DNA from: Undaria pinnatifida
Lineage: Eukaryota > Sar > Phaeophyceae > Laminariales > Alariaceae
DNA length: 64,000 nt
Reading direction: 5' to 3'
Assembly: GCA_012845835.1 (NCBI GenBank)
Contig: JABAKD010000012.1
Span: 4,123,926-4,187,925 of the forward strand
Below, piece after piece: positions 31,626 to 44,100 of this stretch. The translations under genes and the position numbers were made by a program. The notes under the pieces were generated by a model. The model did no database searches. It was not told where the DNA came from and saw only the letters and a list, made by a program, of their open reading frames with translations. Within the stretch, counting starts at the first letter, position 1. Every line of letters begins with the position of its first letter.

Positions 31626-32296
31626 TTTGACGACAGTATCTACGATTCATTACGAAAGGACTAGCGCGCAGAGACATGCTCTAGTCGAGTGGCGCGAACG
31701 AATGTCTTCGAAGCAATGTTTCGGGCGAGGTATATTGTTAAGATACGGCCTCGTAAGGCCTGTAATTATCCGAATTTAAGGTAATTTGGATGGGTTTAGT
31801 ATGATAAGGTTGGCGTTTTATTTGCGGCAAAGTTTTGGAAATAGATCGGAGGCACGTGCCTCCGATCTCAGAAGCTACCCGGGGCTCTGGTGGAATCGAA
31901 TAAAAAAGCTACGCCTCTACGAAGGAAAAGAAAGTGAGTACTCTCCGAGGACCTGCTCAATTGGCAGACCTGCAGGGGGCACTCTGCGTCCCCCTATAAC
32001 CTTACAAATGGCGTCGTCGGCAGGACAGAAAGAAAATAATGAGAAGAGATTGAGCCCCTCGGGTTAAGAAAGCTCAGAAGAAAAATTCTTCAGGATCTGC
32101 CGCGCACCCCCAGCGCGGGATGAGTCCGATTTCAGTTTGCGTGAAACATTTTTTTTTTTAACGCATGATACGTACGGCAGAGGTAGCAGTTTTCGGCGGA
32201 AATGGTTTCTGAATGGTGCGCGGAGCTCTGAGTCATCCCTCGGCAGGGATTGCAGTTTTTCGGCCAAAAATGTCCCTGCCTGGGCGATTGAGCTCC
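31626..32296. other. No gene seen; TRIM scrap
   Basis: AAATGGCGTCGTCGGCAGGA at 31998-32026 matches the start of the TRIM interior, but no LTR is attached. The remainder has no gene. Confidence 0.45.
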
Positions 32297-32671
32297 TGTT
32301 ACGGAATTCGTGGGGTATCAGTCCGTTTGACCACATGCAAAAGGTTAACCAATAGCTTACCCAAACTAAGCCTTATAACACTATCCCCCCCTGAAACGGC
32401 GGGATAGCAGGTCGGCCGGATATACGGCGGACCTCTGTCAATATCCAAGCGGTTTCATTTCCTGGGGTACCAGGGAGAGTATTTTTCAAGTTCGACATGG
32501 GGAAAATCTGAAAAAGTTTATTATGGTGGATGTGGGGTTTGAACCCACGACCCAAAAAAACCCTTGGTCCTGCCGACGACGCCATTTGTTAAGGAATTAG
32601 TGGGGGTATTAGTCCGTTTGACCACTTGCAAAAGGTTAACCAGTAGCTTACCCAAACTAAGCCTTGTAATA
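32297..32671 (-). mobile_element. TRIM-like miniature LTR element, copy 2
   Basis: Two 84-85 bp repeats (32297-32380 and 32587-32671), the complement of those at 938. CTCC is duplicated at both borders (32293-32296, 32672-32675). The same host repeat without insertion reads TTGAGCTCCTCATGTGAGG at 32815-32833, which confirms the borders. The interior carries the purine tract next to one LTR and the tRNA-like block next to the other. Confidence 0.85.
32523..32585 (-). other. tRNA-like segment inside TRIM copy 2
   Basis: Minus strand: TGGCGTCGTCGG (A-box-like), then a T-arm GTGGG-TTCAAAC-CCCAC with a perfect 5-bp stem and 7-nt loop, and the end ATCCACCA. The T-arm is better preserved than in copy 1. 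Confidence 0.65.
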
Positions 32672-32907
32672 CTCCTCATGTGAAGTAACTGCCGGTTAAA
32701 ATGAAGTAATTTCACGAGTCGTATTCGGTTTTAAAAGGCATGCAGAAGCTTGGTCGGGTTGTGCGAACGAATGCCTAATGCCTTCGAAATTATTTTTCGA
32801 CGATGTGAGATATTGAGCTCCTCATGTGAGGACCTCAGGGACTGATGCTGCACCTCTAACGTGGGATGGTTCGGTAGGGGTTGCGGTTGTTGGATTGGCT
32901 AATAATG
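32672..32907 (+). repeat. Dispersed repeat R7 (GAGCTCCTCATGTGAGG)
   Basis: Includes GCTTGGTCGGGTTGTGCGAA and CAGGGACTGATGCTGCACC; repeated at 33300-33440 and, inverted and in tandem, at 44338-44720. Confidence 0.65.
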
Positions 32908-33182
32908 AGTGATTCTACGTGAGCCCCTCCCCCCCCCAAAAAAAAAAACAGCGATTTTCTTTTTAACGAACGTTTCGTGGCTGCTTGACACGAGGAGGAA
33001 GCGTGCTATATTAAAAAAAAGCCTCCCATGTATTTTTTTGTTCTCAAAGGGCTATCGAACGATGACGTCGGGGTGGCAAGAGGGGCACCGTATTTCAGGA
33101 GGCACGCACCGGCCGGGAGCTGGTTTTAAAACCCGCGATTTCGTTCAAGAAGAGCTGGGGGGGCTAGACCGTAGAACAACTC
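32908..33182. mobile_element. M2 MITE, copy 3
   Basis: AGTGATTCTACGTGAGCCCC at the left and GGGCTAGACCGTAGAACAAC at the right. It has a single copy of the CAGCGATTTTCTTT...GAACGTTTC segment that is amplified at 40806-41363. Confidence 0.75.
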
Positions 33183-33775
33183 TAACGTGCCTGTTGTCCG
33201 ACTGAGCTCCTCAAGTGAGAGGAACAATCGGTTAGTCATTCATCAAGTAATTTCACGAGTACATACATACCTGGTATTGTCTTAGGACTAAGGCATATAG
33301 AAGCTTGGTCGGGTTGAGCGAACGAACGAACGCCTTCGAAGTCATGTAGTAGTATCGGGTGAGACATTGAGTTCCTCATGTGAGAGGAGCTCAGGGACTG
33401 ATGCTGCACCCCCCCCCCCCCGTGGGATGGCTCCTCTTTAACCCAAATCGTCGGAAATAGGCCATTCATTCGTTTTGCATAAGATTCTCGTTGTGTATAC
33501 CTAAGAGGCCGCGAGTTTTTATATCCGGTATACGTATGTACCAAGCAGTTTTATTTTTCTCCTCCTCCAAAATCAGTTTATTTTGGGAAGGAGAGTCTTA
33601 AGCTCCAAAATAGAGGAACCTCAGAAAAAAAGCGGGCCCCCGCCTCTATCGTGTAGCTCAGGCGTTTTTTTCGGGTCAAGAAGGGTTAACAAAGGGTCAA
33701 GACAGGTACAGAGCTTCTAAATCAAGGACCTCCAGAAAATAATTGGTGTGCACCTCCACCGCCGTAGCACGTGTC
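33183..33775. other. No gene seen; R7 and R6 fragments
   Basis: An R7 copy at 33300-33440 and an inverted R6 scrap (AACCCAAATCGTCGGAAATA) at 33440-33460. No gene. Confidence 0.5.
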
Positions 33776-33861
33776 TTAACGCCTGTATAACTAGAAACCC
33801 GTTTTGGGGCACAAACCACTTGGAATGGGTATGGGGAGGGGTCTGGGGTCCTAAAGGGGAC
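33776..33861 (-). mobile_element. TTAA-MITE copy 11
   Basis: TTAACGCCTGTATAACTAGA, CCGTTTTGGGGCAC, GTATGGGGAGGGG, CCTAAAGGGG. It abuts the SINE-A head at 33866. Confidence 0.75.
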
Positions 33862-33865
33862 GCCT

Positions 33866-34165
33866 GGTCGCCCCGGTGGTGCATCAGGTTATCCTCGAGG
33901 CTGGTATAGGTCAGTTTCGTGAGCTCGAATCCCCGCCGAGTGCATACTCGTATAAATTCGTGGGGACTTTTTCTTGTGCACAAATTGACTTGCGGAAAGC
34001 GCGAGAGCGTGAGTTAGCAACACTCGATGAAAAAATCGACGAGCAGTGGGATTGCTGAACCCTATGCGATAAAAAAAATTGAAGGCAAGAACCGGGGGGG
34101 AAGAAGGGACGACACCTGTGACCACGGCTTGTCCAGAAGCTGGAGAGTAGAAGCGTGAAAAAAAA
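33866..34165 (+). mobile_element. SINE-A copy 3
   Basis: CCCCGGTGGTGCATCAGG (A-box region), GAGCTCGAATCCC (B box), body as at 20865, and an A run at 34159-34166. Complete. Confidence 0.82.
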
Positions 34166-34224
34166 GGGGGCTAACATAGAAACAAGAAAAAAAAAACACC
34201 TGGGAAGGCCCAAGCCCTTACGTA

Positions 34225-34496
34225 CAGTGGGACCCCGATTTAAGAGCGCCCCGTGACAAGCAAGCCGAAACAGGCGCTTTTACCTACACATTGCTCTTAT
34301 CTGTAGCGAGAAATAGAAAGCTTTTAGTATAGGCGGGACGTGTGGATTTTTGACCGCGTTCAACCCCTCTAGAGCCCCAAAATCCCTCCCTATACTAACT
34401 TCACGTGAATATGTCCCCCAAAGGGGTTTCCAGTTTTAAAGGCGTTAAGCCCCGAGTGTTCTTGTCCTAGGCGCTCTTAAACCGGGTTACACACTG
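34225..34496 (+). mobile_element. Mariner/pogo-like MITE, copy 3 (TA-flanked)
   Basis: Left end CAGTGGGACCCCGATTTAAG and right end CTTAAACCGGGTTACACACTG are inverted; TA lies at 34223-34224 and 34497-34498. The family also occurs at 15344 and 16976. A TTAA-MITE is nested at 34359-34448. No transposase. Confidence 0.85.
34359..34448 (+). mobile_element. TTAA-MITE copy 12 (nested)
   Basis: TTCAACCCCTCTAGAGCCCC, CCCTATACTAACTTCACGTG, GGGGTTTCCAGT, AAAGGCGTTAA. Confidence 0.82.
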
Positions 34497-34499
34497 TAC

Positions 34500-34956
34500 G
34501 GGGTATATGGTAACGGATGTAAACCTGTCTCTTTGCGGCCTTCTCTCTGGGGGGACGAAGATGAGTCATCGACGTGGAACCTCATCCCGCACATCGTCGG
34601 ACGGCAAGCAAACACGAAAAAAATATCAAGCGTAAAAAATCTGTAATACGTAGGTTCTTCCATTACCTAAGCGTCCTTCGCCATAGCCTTGAACCTCACT
34701 CGTTATCGCTACACTTCAGTGTTGACATTCATCCCCTACCCTTATCCATATATTCATCCCTTCACGCTAGCCTCACCCTTAGCCTGCTACTTAGCCTTAT
34801 CCCTAGTACTTTCCTTAGTCTTGTCCTCAGCCATCACCTCTCTACAGCAGCGTTACCCCTAGCCTCGACCCTTCAGCCCCACCCCTTAGCCTCAGCTTTA
34901 CCTTTGAGCCTGTGATTATTGTCCCTAGTCTTACCATTGATTATTATCCCTTAGCC
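34500..34956. other. Downstream of the PPR gene; no gene seen
   Basis: An irregular CCCTTAGCCT/CCCTAGTCTT run at 34730-34985 overlaps the last codons of the PPR gene and continues as its 3' flank. Confidence 0.5.
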
Positions 34957-35156
34957 CTAGCTTTGGTCTCGACTATTAGCTCCAGTCTTAGCTTTGGCAG
35001 CGTCGACCACGGCGGCGTCCGTGGCGCACCGCACGGCGCAGCGGTACGTCTCGTTGTCTGGAGACACCCCTCCCGCGCGCATGTCGCTCAAGAACGCCGA
35101 CACGTGCCCCCCCGCCCACCCCTCCGCCCCCCCCCACTTCGCATTCCCCTCGAGAT
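34957..35156 (-). CDS. PPR gene, last exon and stop
   Basis: Acceptor GCGGTAG then ATCTCGAGG; two bases complete the Asp codon left by the preceding exon. It reads GGHVSAFLSDMRAGGVSPDN then ETYRCAVRCATDAAVVDAAK and ends in TAG at 34957. This is a final, somewhat diverged PPR. Confidence 0.75.
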
Positions 35157-38100
35157 CTACCGCAAAAACTGCTGCTGCGCCCCTTCCCCCCCCTCCTTCT
35201 TTCTTCCCCCCTCTTGTTTCTTCCCCTTCTCTTTTCCCTTGCCGTGCTCCCCCTCCCCCTCCTCTTCTACCCCCCCCTCCTCCTACCCTCGCCCCCCTCC
35301 CTCCCCCCACCCCCCCCGCTCCTCTCTCCCCTCCCCCCCGTCTCCCCCCGCCTCGCTCTGATACACCCTGTCGGGGAGACATGCTTCGGGGGGCTCCGGC
35401 GGCGGAGTTGCGCAGCGTATTGAGAATGGAGTTGTATCTTGAGAGGCGGGGATGAAGGACATCTTCCGGGGGGGTCGATCGCCTCAAATCCTCCAGCAGA
35501 TAGCGAGACTCCTGTTCAAAGTTTTGGTAGAATTTGGGGCGGCGAGGGGGGAGGCGGGGGAGCGCACATATTGTCGGGGGAGGGGGGGAGGGGAGGGGGA
35601 GTGACGCATGTGTTGATTGTCTCAGCTCCTCCAGCAGATAACGAGACTCCCGTTTTTCCAAGTTTTGGTGGGTTTAGGGCGGCGAGTGGGGAGGGGGGGC
35701 GGGGGGGGGGGGGGGTGGCAGGTTTAACGGATACGAAGTAGTATTTTTCTTTTTGAAGACAGATGCTGAATTTTCAAGGAAATTGCATCTAACGCGCGAC
35801 CTTGCCAACTTTTGAAAATTGGGGAGGTGAGGGAGGAGGGGGTGACGTACTACACCGGTAATTTGTTTTCTTCTTCAAACCGGCGAAAATGCAAGGACCC
35901 CTATCAGCCATGCAACGTTGCCAAGTTTTGGTGGAATTTGGGACGTGAGCGGGGGGGGGGGGGGGGGTGCCTGACGCATTACACCGATGATAGTATATTT
36001 TCTTCAAGACGACGAAAAAGCAAAGGAAAAATATCCAGCGCGCGACCTTGCCCTTGCAAAGACAAAAAACACGCATGCAAGCGGAACCAGTGAGGGCCGT
36101 GGGCACAAACAATAACGCGTCAGCTTCAACCGCAGCGACAACGCCTTTTGGCGATTTATGGGTCACTTGCAACAACCTTCTCGGAACCTAATCCTTTCAT
36201 GAACAGCGAAAAACAAATTCCACACTAACTCCAACCAGTTTATCCCCCGAAAACACGGATGCAGCTCTTAAAGGGCTAAGAGGGGAAACAAAAACAAAAA
36301 AACGAAACTAAACGCCGACTACAGCATCGACCACCACACCACACGAAGCAACGCCGGCTGCTGGGGCCGGGGATGGGTGAACTTAGCTTCCGAATTACAA
36401 CCAGCAAGTGCTACGACAGGGTTACCGTAGGGGTCCCTCAATAAGGTGGTCTGAGTAAGGCGGTATCCCGATACAAGGCGGGTGGTACACTAGGGGCACA
36501 ATAGGGGTTCCCCGATAAGGCGGTATCCCCACATAAGGCGGTATACCGATATAAGGCAGTAAAAATCGCTTGGCGCGACTGGGGAATAGCACTCACAACC
36601 TGGAATGAATAAGGCGGGTTCCCTCTACAAGGCGGTCGCATTGCTCTGGCACACCACCGCCTTACTGGGGTCCCCCAATAAGGCGGTATCCCCATATAAG
36701 GCGGTATTCCGATATAAGGCGGTCAAAATCGCCTGGCGCGACTAGAAATTGCACTCACAACCTGGAATGAATAAGGTGGCTTCCCTCTACAAGGCGGTCA
36801 CATTGCTCTCGCACACCACCGCCTTACCGGGGGACCCAAACGGTAGCCCTTTCGGGCTAGATGGGTTTCCTGATTGAACGGGATTGCTCACCTGAAGAGG
36901 GGCTACCCAACACCGGTACGATGCCTTCTATGATTTCCGACTTCTGTAGGGTCGGAGAACATACCGATACGAAAAAATAATAGCGTTGGAGACCCGAAGA
37001 ACGCCATACACAGGTAAACCCAGAAAAAAAGGCCAACCACCCAACAAGAAATTTTAGGTCAGACGGAAGAACAAAAAATGGTAGGGAAACATGCTTCTAA
37101 CCCAATGTTTCGCTGATTGTTCCTTGGGTTGGGTTGGGCTGGTCGCGGATCGTGACGTTCGACGGTTTTAACACAAGTTTTTCCCCCCTACCCATCTCCT
37201 ACCCAAAAAAACAAAAATGCTATCCCTGCGTACCACCCTTACATCGTTGGAATCACGGTTTTTTGTGCACGTTCCGAGGGTTTCCTAGCACTTGTCTATA
37301 GAACATGGGAGTTATTTATAATATTTTTCCCATCATCAGCGTTTGGGGTGAGGCGCAACCCTCCCCTTTAAGAGCCCCCAAATCCCTCCCTATACAAGCT
37401 TTAAGTGAAATTGTCCCCCAAAAAGGGTCTCCACTTGTAAAGGCGTTAAGTGAGGAGCGTCGGAAATTTTTTAGGTGCATCCCTATCGTATAGACTAGCA
37501 TGCGTCATTTCCCCCCCGGGGAGTCATATCTAGCATGTGTCATTTCCCCCCGGGGAGTCATACGACATGCGCGGCTTGAAACTACGCCCGATGTCGTGCG
37601 CTCATAGCAGTGCACGGTTGATATAAAAAGAGTCTGCGTCTGCAATGGTTTAGGTTGTTTTTCCAGGCGCCAAAAGGGTTAATTCTAACCCTATTAAGCG
37701 CCCACTCAGAAACCGCAACAGAGTCTCACACTACGACCACGTCACATGGATCCAAAATATCCAGGGCCTTTCACGGGCCGGGTCGGGTCGGGTCGGGTCA
37801 GGGTGACCCGACCTAACCTGGCTCGACCCGTGAGATTGGAAAACCTCCTGACCCGACCCGACCCGACCCGACCCGACCCGTGATACCTCTTGACCCGACT
37901 CGACTCGATCCGTTAAAGTTTAGAAACTTCCTGCTCCGGCGGCCACGGGTCGGTTCATGACTCGTGAAAAGCCCTGAACACGGTTGGGCCAACACCCCGC
38001 GCTGTCGGTTATTTTGTTGCACTACAGGAGTGTACAAAAGCTGACATATTTGAAACATTGCTTTTTTTAAAAGCTGTGGCGTGTCACGTGGGGCATGAAA

Positions 38101-41100
38101 AAAACCCCCAACAACATAAGAGTATGCCTCTGAAAATCAAGTGCGAACACCCCAGACATCTTTGGGGCCATTGTACGGAGCCCATGGCGTTCTAGGACCA
38201 AAAACGACGCTAATGGGAACGGAATATTAAATTCCGGAAATGTTCGGTTTTACACCATTTTCAGCGGCTGTACCCCGACATTTAGTCTAACAACTGCAAC
38301 CCTTACCGTGGGATGATTCCTTTTGTTGGTTGGTCAGTATGCTAGTCGGAAATGTTCGGTTTTACACCATTTTCAGCGGCTGTACCCCGACATTTAGTCT
38401 AACAACTGCAACCCTTACCGTGGGATGATTCCTTTTGTTGGTTGGTCAGTATGCTAGTCGGAAATGTTCGGTTTTACACCATTTTCAGCGGCTGTACCTC
38501 GTAGCGTGTGGGGAAGTCAACACTAGACTTTTGCCGCCAGGAGCAATTCATCCATTGTATGAGACCTTTCCGTTGGAGTTGGTACGAGTAGTTCAGTGCA
38601 TCGTCTGAGTTCGAACCTTTTTACGAGGTCGCAAGATATGGATAAACTGATGGCGTTCGAACTTTTTCCGAGAGAGCAAGATTTGGACTAGTTCCAGCCC
38701 AGACCCTGTACGGACTACCATCAGCCATGGGCAAGCTCCCGCAAAAAGGATGAATCACTCCTGGCGCCCAAAACGTCCAACTTCCCCTTGAGTCACAGTC
38801 GCTGAAATTGTGTGAGAAAACAATATTTCCGAATTTTAAGATCCCGCTCCCAATAGCATCGGTCTAAAACGGCGTAAAATAAGAAGATTTCCGAAAATTA
38901 ACACCCCGTTCCCATTAGCATCGGTAAGAAAAAGAGGGTTAAACTCGGCGAAACAAAAAAACAACACTCTTGAGGGAAATCACCCGTGCGGGTGCGGAAC
39001 GATTATCACGACACGTACGCAGAAACTACCTTAACGAATGTGCTCTTATGTTGGGAATGGAGCACACAATACTGTTACGGTATCCCCTTTCCCCCGTTGC
39101 GGCATTATGATTTAGAGTGGTTGTCCCCTTTGTACCTGGCAGGCATTATCGCCTGCCGAAAACGAGCGGCTCCGCCCCCCCTCCTCGGTCAGAACGCATT
39201 GGGCGGACAGCAAGCAACCAATACAAGAGACACAACAACATCCAAGCAACCCTCGCGTGCGTGATCAGTGAGTTGTCCTGCGGCAGCCCCCCAACTCTTC
39301 TGTAACGAAATCGCCGGTTTCGAGACCAGCTCCGGACCATTTATCTTGAAAGACGGCGCCCCTTGCAACCTCGACGTCATCGTTCGATAGCTCTTCGTAA
39401 CCAAGATATAATATTTTTGGTCAAAGCACCCTTCCTCTTCTCGAGCGGCCATGAAACGTTCGTTAACGAAAATAGCTGGTTTCGGGTGGGGGGGAGGGCA
39501 ATCGTAGAATCAGTCCAGTAAAGAGCCAGAGGCACCACCCCTGCATGGCTGAAGTCGGTCCCCAGGTCCATACTGCCTCATCTTAGCACAATACACCACT
39601 CGTACATCACCCCCACAAGGCAGAAGTCGGTCCCTGGGTCCATACTGCCCCGTCCTAGCACAATAATACACCACTCGTACACTACCGACGGAACCATCAC
39701 CGGCGGAACGTTCGGAGGCTCCACGCTTGAGGAGTCCTATTTTCTCGCTACCGACGGAACCATCACCAACGGAACGTTCAGAGGCTCCACGCTTGAGGAG
39801 TTCTATTTTCTCGCTACCGACGGAACCATCACCGACGAAACGTTCAGAGGCGCTCCTCGCTTGAGGAGCTCTAGTTTCTCACTACCGACGGAACCATCAC
39901 CGACGGAACGTTCAGAGGTTCCAGGCTTGAGGGGTTCCATTTTTTCACCACCCAAATACTGACTTTCAGAACATGCTTACAAAAAAATGAAAAATACAAT
40001 ACCAGGATTTCTCACGGGTCATGAATTAATGACCGATCCGCGGATCATGTCAGGAGGTCTTCAAATCTCGCGGGTTGGAACCGGTTACCCTGACCCGACC
40101 TGACCCTTGAAAATTCCCGAAAAATGGGCCTTTGGCTGCCATGAGATCGAAAATAAAAAACAACAAAAAAAAATCGTCTTTATGCAAGCTGCGTGCGATG
40201 CTTCGATCGCGCGTGTGACCGGGCTAGCGTGTACAACCTCTCGTGAAAAAAGATACAGATCGGTGACTCATTTCCCTGCTCATGATCTCAGGGTCAACAG
40301 GTCGGCTTTGAGCACATATTTACAAAAAAAGGAAAAACTACGCTGCAGCCGTGAGATCGAAGATAAAAAACAACCAAAAAAAGTCGTCTTGTGCAAGCTG
40401 CGTGCGATGCTTCGATCGCGCGTGTCACCGAGCTAGCGTGTACAACCTCACGCGAAAACGGATACGACAGGCCGGCGAATCACTCCCCTGCTCATGATGC
40501 TAGTGCCAACAGGACTAAGACGCTCAACCTATCAAATGTTCCGATCTGCGCACGGAAACTATGTAACCCTCATTGAGGGGGGCAAAACACAAGACAGCGT
40601 TGGACCCATCAACATGCCGCCCGATGAACAACGTCAATGGCTTAGATTACTATCGAATACCTTGTAAACAAAAACGGCACAGCAGTAGCAATCCTACGAC
40701 GCCGGGCAGTTAGGGACGTGGCCGTGGTGGATGGAGGGGGCAGGACAAGGAGGACATGGACGCACGTCTAGTAGTCGTAGGACTGATTCAACGATAGCCT
40801 CCCCCAAAACAAGCGATTTTCTTCAACGAACGTTTCAAAACCAGCGATTTTCTTTAACGAACGTTTCAAAACCAGCGATTTTCTTTAACGAACGTTTCAA
40901 AACCAGCGATTTTCTTTATCGAACGTTTCAAAACCAGCGATTTTCTTCAACGAACGTTTCAAAACCAGCGATTATCTTTGACGAACGTTTCAAAACCAGC
41001 GATTTTCTTTAACGAACGTTTCAAAACCAGCTATTTTCTTCAACGAACGTTTCAAAACCAGCTATTTTCTTCAACGAACGTTTCAAAACCAGCTATTTTC

Positions 41101-44100
41101 TTCAACGAACGTTTTAAAACCAGCGATTTTCTTTAACGAACGTTTCAAAACCAGCGATTTTCTTTAACGAACGTTTCAAAACCAGCGATTTTCTTTATCG
41201 AACGTTTCAAAACCAGCGATTTTCTTTAACGAACGTTTCAAAACCAGCTATTTTCTTCAACGAACGTTTTAAAACCAGCTATTTTCTTTAACGAACGTTT
41301 CAAAACCAGCGATTATCTTCAACGAACGTTTCAAAACCAGCGATTTTCTTCAACGAACGTTTCATCTGGCTGCTCGACACAAGGAAGGATACAATCGAAA
41401 ACAAAGTATCCATATATTTTCTTGTGTGCAAAGGCCTATCGATCGATCACGTCGGGGTGTCGAGGGACACCGCATTTCACGAGACACGATCGGGAGCTGG
41501 TTTTGAAACCGGCGATTTTGTCAAAGAAAAGTTGGGGGGGCTACCGTAGAACGACTCGTAGCTGTTCGTTTTTTAATACACAGTAGTATGGGTTCTTCAA
41601 TAAGGCGGTGGTGTCGCAGAGCAATACGACCGCCTTGTAGAGGGAAGCCGCCTTGTTCATTCCAGGCTATTAATGCAATTTCTAGTCGCGCCAAGCGATT
41701 TCGACCGCCGTATATCGGGACGCCGCATTACTCAGACCGCCTTATTGGGGAACCCCTGCTGCATTCTTTTGCGCGTTTACCTTTTCGTGGTCTGGATATT
41801 TTCGGTCATTTCATCATAATCTTTTTTTTAAATCGTTGGCACTTAAGAACGCAGCACATTTTTCGCGATGTCAGCTCCTTGATTGCCGTAACTTAACGCT
41901 GCACATTTTCACGATGAAGAGTAAAAAAAAAAGTATACTTCGAAGTATTGGTATACCTGGTAGCGCAGATCCTCAGTTTGCGAAGCCGCCTCGTTTACAA
42001 GAGCATGAAGGGCAAACAAGTGCAACTTACCTCCGACGCCTTGTAAGATAGGGGTGTACATGGACAGACTGATTGTACGATAGCCCCCCCCCCCCCCCAA
42101 ACCAGCGGTTTCCTTTAACGAACGTTTCACGGATGCTCGACACGACGAAGGTTGCCATTAACAAAAAGCTTCCACACGTTTTCTTGTTTTGCATGAAGGG
42201 CTATCGAAAGATGACCTCGGGTTGTCCGACACCGGATCGCAGGAGATAGGGCCGGAAGCTGGTTTCAAAACCGGCGATTTCATTGAAGAAAAGTTGGGGG
42301 GGGGCTACCGTAGAACGACTTTGCACCACCTTTTTTTCTGAGGTTCCTCAATCTGGCAGCTTAAGCCTCCCCCGAAAACTGATTTGGAAAAAAATCAAAA
42401 ACTGCTATGATCCCGGATGAAAAATCCCACGACTGAGGCACACGACGAGAATCATGCAACAAAATGGCGTATTTTCCGACGATTTCGAGGGTTAAGGAGC
42501 CCCCCCCGTCATTCAGAAACCATTTTCGCCAAAAAAAGGTACACCTTAATATGGCGTATTTCCGACAATTGAGGGTTAAGGACCCCCCCCGTCATTCAGG
42601 AACCATTTTCGCCAAAAAAGCTATACCTTGATACCTCTATTTCCGACGATTGGGGGTTGAGGCGCCCCGCCATTCAGAAACCATTTTCGCCAAAAAAAGG
42701 TATACCTCTATCGTAGCATGCGTCCTCTATCGTTGCACGAGTCACTTTCCTCACACATACATGCAAATGTTTCACACATCACACAGATCACGATATATAT
42801 CACACAGATCATACAGATCACGTAGACAGTACAGATCATGCAGATCAAATAAATCTTATACATGCCGTCATGGTATGCTGTGCAGGATCTGTGCATGACA
42901 GATCCATCCCAGGAAATATATGCGAGATAGATAATTCAAGACAAATCCGGCTCTCACCCGGCAACATTATATATAAGACCATGGAGAGCTCATATACCAG
43001 GGATCTGTCAGCCCTGGAAGGTACATAGATCATGCATAGATCATGCATAGGGATTTGATGTGTCCGACGTGTGAATTTCTTGGAGGTAAAACAGAACAAG
43101 ATAACACAAAAATCCCTATCTCCACCCACCCTCCTCCCCCCTTCCCTCCCCCCCTTCCCCTCACACACGTAACACCCGCCCCTCACCCCCCGCATCCCCT
43201 CTCCACTCCCAATCCCCTCCCCCCCCTCCCCTACCGCATCGCACCTCCCAACGCCCAGCGCGTGCACATTCCGAAAGCACGAGGCTGATGCAAGGCGGAT
43301 CCGGGCCCAGGCCTTCCTCGTCCACCTCCCTAAGCAGCGACAACGCCACCCGCCAGCGTTCGGGCCGTGCCTCTACCACAGCGTAGCAATAATCTGGTTT
43401 TACCTGCTGGGCGGTGCAAGAAATCCCGCCCGGGGAGTTCCGTAATTGTTGTGGCGGCGAAGGCAGGAGGGCGGGGGGAGGAGGGGGAAGGAGGGGAGGG
43501 AGGGGGTGATGGAGAGGGAGAGGAGGGGAGGGGGGGGGGGAGGGAGAGGAGGGGAGGAGAGGGAGAGAAGGGGAGGAGGGAGAGGGAGAGGGAGAGGAGG
43601 GGAGTGGGGAGAGGAGAGGGAGGGAGAGTGGGCGCAGCGGGGGGAGGGGAGCAGGGGAGAACAGAAAGGAAAAAGCGGTATATCGTAGGCTTAGCAGGTT
43701 ACTACAGCGGAGACGAAGGGGGGCGCCGCTGCTGCGATTTGTGTCAAAATTAGCGGGTAGGCTCACGGCGCCTCTCGTTTTCACCCTTCACATTGCTTCT
43801 TACCCAGCCGTGCCGCTTGGGGTTCTTGCCGTCGCGTGTAGGGAAAAAGGAGAGGGATTGCTACAACAGCCTGGCCGCGCTTTCCGTTTACAGTAGAGGT
43901 TCCTCTATGGTGCCGGTATGTGCTCTATAGATGAAAAAAACGGCACTATAGCGGCAACCGGCACTACTGCCCGCCACTGCCCCTATACGTTATTCCCACA
44001 TGTGCCACGCGATTTTATCGTCACGATCGCGGCAACCGGCACTACCCAACCGGCAATATTGCGGAAACCGGCACTACTCAACCGGCACTATCGCGGCAAC

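Noticed and set aside
40731-41012. Repeat protein with SKPAIFFNERFKT units
   Set aside because: Translation of the 31-bp minisatellite; a 31-bp unit shifts frame every copy, so the frame is open by chance.
40806-41363. CRISPR-like regular array
   Set aside because: Units are contiguous 31-bp repeats with no unique spacers, lie inside a MITE, and the host is eukaryotic.
43367-43784. Gly/Arg/Glu-rich plus-strand frames
   Set aside because: They lie in the purine-rich strand opposite the polypyrimidine tract of PPR intron 6 and reflect composition only.
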